Program-made: the position numbers and the translations under genes | The notes under the pieces: model-generated | Database searches by the model: none | What the model was told of the DNA's origin: nothing | What the model saw: the letters and a program-made list of their open reading frames with translations, nothing else | From: Acidobacteriota bacterium | Lineage (GTDB): Bacteria; Acidobacteriota; Terriglobia; Terriglobales; Acidobacteriaceae | NCBI GenBank assembly: GCA_021819255.1 | Contig: JAKART010000117.1 | Span: forward strand, 1-6,877 | Reading direction: 5' to 3' | DNA: 6,877 nucleotides | Shown: positions 5,697-6,877 of the stretch, in pieces | Layout of the letters: the number at the start of each line of letters is the position of its first letter | How positions within the stretch are numbered: the stretch's first letter is position 1

Positions 5697-5939
5697 ATGG
5701 CAGCAGTTGATGAGAAGGTGAAACAGATTATTGTCGAACAGCTTCAGGTGGATGAAGCCGAAGTCACTCCCGGAGCCAGCTTTCAGGAGGATCTCGGAGC
5801 CGACTCACTCGACGTCGTCGAACTGGTGATGCAGTTCGAAGAGGCCTTCGACATCCAGATCCCCGATGAGGATGCCGAAAAGATCAAGACGGTGAAGGAC
5901 GCGATCGAGTACATCGAGAAACACCAGAAAGCGAAGTAG
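5697..5939 (+). CDS. acpP: Acyl carrier protein
   Basis: ACP carries acyl intermediates of type II fatty acid synthesis as thioesters on a 4'-phosphopantetheine arm, shuttling them between the cytoplasmic Fab enzymes. The 80-residue protein has the universal [10 protein letters not shown] motif; Ser37 is the attachment site added by holo-ACP synthase. It is strongly acidic, with helix II ([13 protein letters not shown]) after the serine and the [16 protein letters not shown] end typical of bacterial AcpP. The length and all landmarks are normal. A strong ribosome binding site and a sigma70-like promoter precede it. fabF follows 137 nt downstream on the same strand, the common acpP-fabF order, although fabH, fabD and fabG are not upstream as in many bacteria. 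Confidence 0.97.
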   Translation: MAAVDEKVKQIIVEQLQVDEAEVTPGASFQEDLGADSLDVVELVMQFEEAFDIQIPDEDAEKIKTVKDAIEYIEKHQKAK

Positions 5940-6076
5940 TTCGCTCCGCTCGTTCCGGATGGAATGCCAGGCTTCGCCGCCGGTCGACAGATGGCCATGG
6001 CTGAGACCATTCCAGCCTTCCGGCATCGACACCGAAGCACCTGCGGCTGGCGGAGAACAAGAGGATTGAGAGAAAG
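5940..6076 (+). other. acpP-fabF spacer with a long-range stem
   Basis: CCGGATGGAATG (5955-5966) can pair with CATTCCA (6008-6014) and TCCGG (6019-6023), giving 12 pairs with one 4-nt bulge (6015-6018). The 41-nt loop includes the self-complementary GGCCATGGC region near 5993-6001. No T tract follows, so this is not a standard terminator. It could stabilise or process the acpP message, allowing more ACP than FabF to be made. Confidence 0.35.
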
Positions 6077-6877
6077 ATGTCGCAACGTCGTGTCGTTGTA
6101 ACGGGTATGGGCCTGATCTGTGGAGTGGGGAACACCGCTCCGCAGGTGTGGGAGAGCCTGCTGGCAGGAAAGAGCGGCATGGCTGAGATCACGGCATTTG
6201 ATCTCACCGGTCACTCCGTCCGTATCGCCGCCGAGGTGAAAAACTTCGACGTACACCAGTTTGTGGAGAAGAAGGAGGCCCGCAAGATGGGCCGCTTCAT
6301 CCACTTCGCGGTGGCGGCCGCGCAGGAGGCCATGCAGCACTCCGGCCTCTCCATTACCCCCGGAAACTGCGACCGGATCGGCGTCCATATCGGCTCCGGC
6401 ATCGGCGGATTCGACATCATCGAACGTGAGCACACGGCGCTGATGAACGGCGGCCCGCGCAAGATCTCTCCCTTCTTCATTCCCGCCACCATCATCAACC
6501 TGGCCGCCGGCCATGTCTCCATCCGCTTCGGCGCCAGGGGCCCGAATGAGGCCACCGCGACCGCTTGCACCAGTTCCGCTCATTCGATAGGCGACGCCTT
6601 TCGCATCATCCAGCGTGGAGATGCAGACGCAATGATCGCCGGTGGAGCGGAGGCCGCCATCACCCCCCTCTCCGTGGGCGGCTTCGCCTCCATGAAGGCC
6701 CTTTCCACCCGCAACGATGACCCTACCCGCGCCTGCCGGCCTTTTGACCGGGATCGTGACGGCTTCGTCTGCGGCGAAGGCGCCGGCATCCTCATCCTGG
6801 AGGAGCTGGGCATGGCCCAGGCTCGGGGCGCTCACATCCTGGCTGAGATCGTTGGCTATGGCCAGGTCGGAGCAGCT
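6077..6877 (+). CDS. fabF: Beta-ketoacyl-ACP synthase II (3' end outside window)
   Basis: FabF condenses malonyl-ACP with a growing acyl-ACP, releasing CO2 and extending the chain by two carbons. The first 267 codons are present; the family averages about 410, so roughly a third is missing. The start MSQRRVVVTGMGLICGVGNT closely parallels E. coli FabF. Conserved blocks follow: IGSGIGG (105-111), LMNGGPRKISPFFIPATIIN (122-141), the nucleophile elbow TATACTSSAHSIG with active-site Cys164, GDADAMIAGGAE (181-192) and ALSTRNDDPTRACRPFDRDR. The two catalytic histidines and the gatekeeper phenylalanine lie beyond the window. No anomaly is seen. AAGAGGA lies 11 nt before the ATG, a somewhat distant ribosome binding site. 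It is probably co-transcribed with acpP, which supplies its substrate. Confidence 0.96.
   Translation, partial: MSQRRVVVTGMGLICGVGNTAPQVWESLLAGKSGMAEITAFDLTGHSVRIAAEVKNFDVHQFVEKKEARKMGRFIHFAVAAAQEAMQHSGLSITPGNCDRIGVHIGSGIGGFDIIEREHTALMNGGPRKISPFFIPATIINLAAGHVSIRFGARGPNEATATACTSSAHSIGDAFRIIQRGDADAMIAGGAEAAITPLSVGGFASMKALSTRNDDPTRACRPFDRDRDGFVCGEGAGILILEELGMAQARGAHILAEIVGYGQVGAA

Noticed and set aside
5783..6835. 350-codon open frame on the minus strand across fabF and acpP
   Set aside because: It is antisense to two certain genes. Its translation is Gly/Ala/Asp-rich shadow sequence with no family resemblance, and its length reflects high GC content.

Overview
The window looks like ordinary chromosomal DNA from a GC-rich Gram-negative-type bacterium. 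I favour Acidobacteriota, from the feel of the protein sequences and the mix of a lone iscX, rmuC, a DsbA-like thiol protein and an acpP-fabF pair. That assignment is inference; no rRNA or other marker gene is present. No phage, plasmid, CRISPR, toxin-antitoxin or defence system is visible, and I did not find a new multi-gene system.

Layout, left to right. The last 55 codons of an unidentified plus-strand gene end at 169. They face a minus-strand radical SAM gene that ends at 410-412. Between them lies an almost fully palindromic 116-bp element (297-412), bounded by TA dinucleotides and carrying 15-bp perfect inverted ends; it looks like a MITE. Its terminal TAG serves as the stop codon of the radical SAM gene. 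That gene has a second cysteine-rich region of SPASM/twitch type. Divergent from it is iscX (1653-1874), a small iron-sulfur cluster assembly protein, here without the rest of the isc operon. A TetR-family repressor follows (2169-2771), ending at a hairpin terminator.

The minus strand then carries two genes of the cell-envelope and DNA-maintenance type: a secreted DsbA-like thioredoxin-fold protein with a CPAC active site (2915-3607), and rmuC (3764-5170), whose product is membrane-anchored with a long coiled coil and a nuclease-like domain.

A 526-bp non-coding stretch (5171-5696) separates rmuC from the divergent fatty-acid synthesis pair acpP (5697-5939) and fabF (6077 to the window end, incomplete). 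A good sigma70-like promoter (TTTACA, 17 bp, TATGCT) lies about 90 bp before acpP. The 137-bp acpP-fabF spacer can fold into a long-range stem. ACP carries the growing acyl chain and FabF is its elongating condensing enzyme, so these two genes act together. The others look like independent single-gene units.
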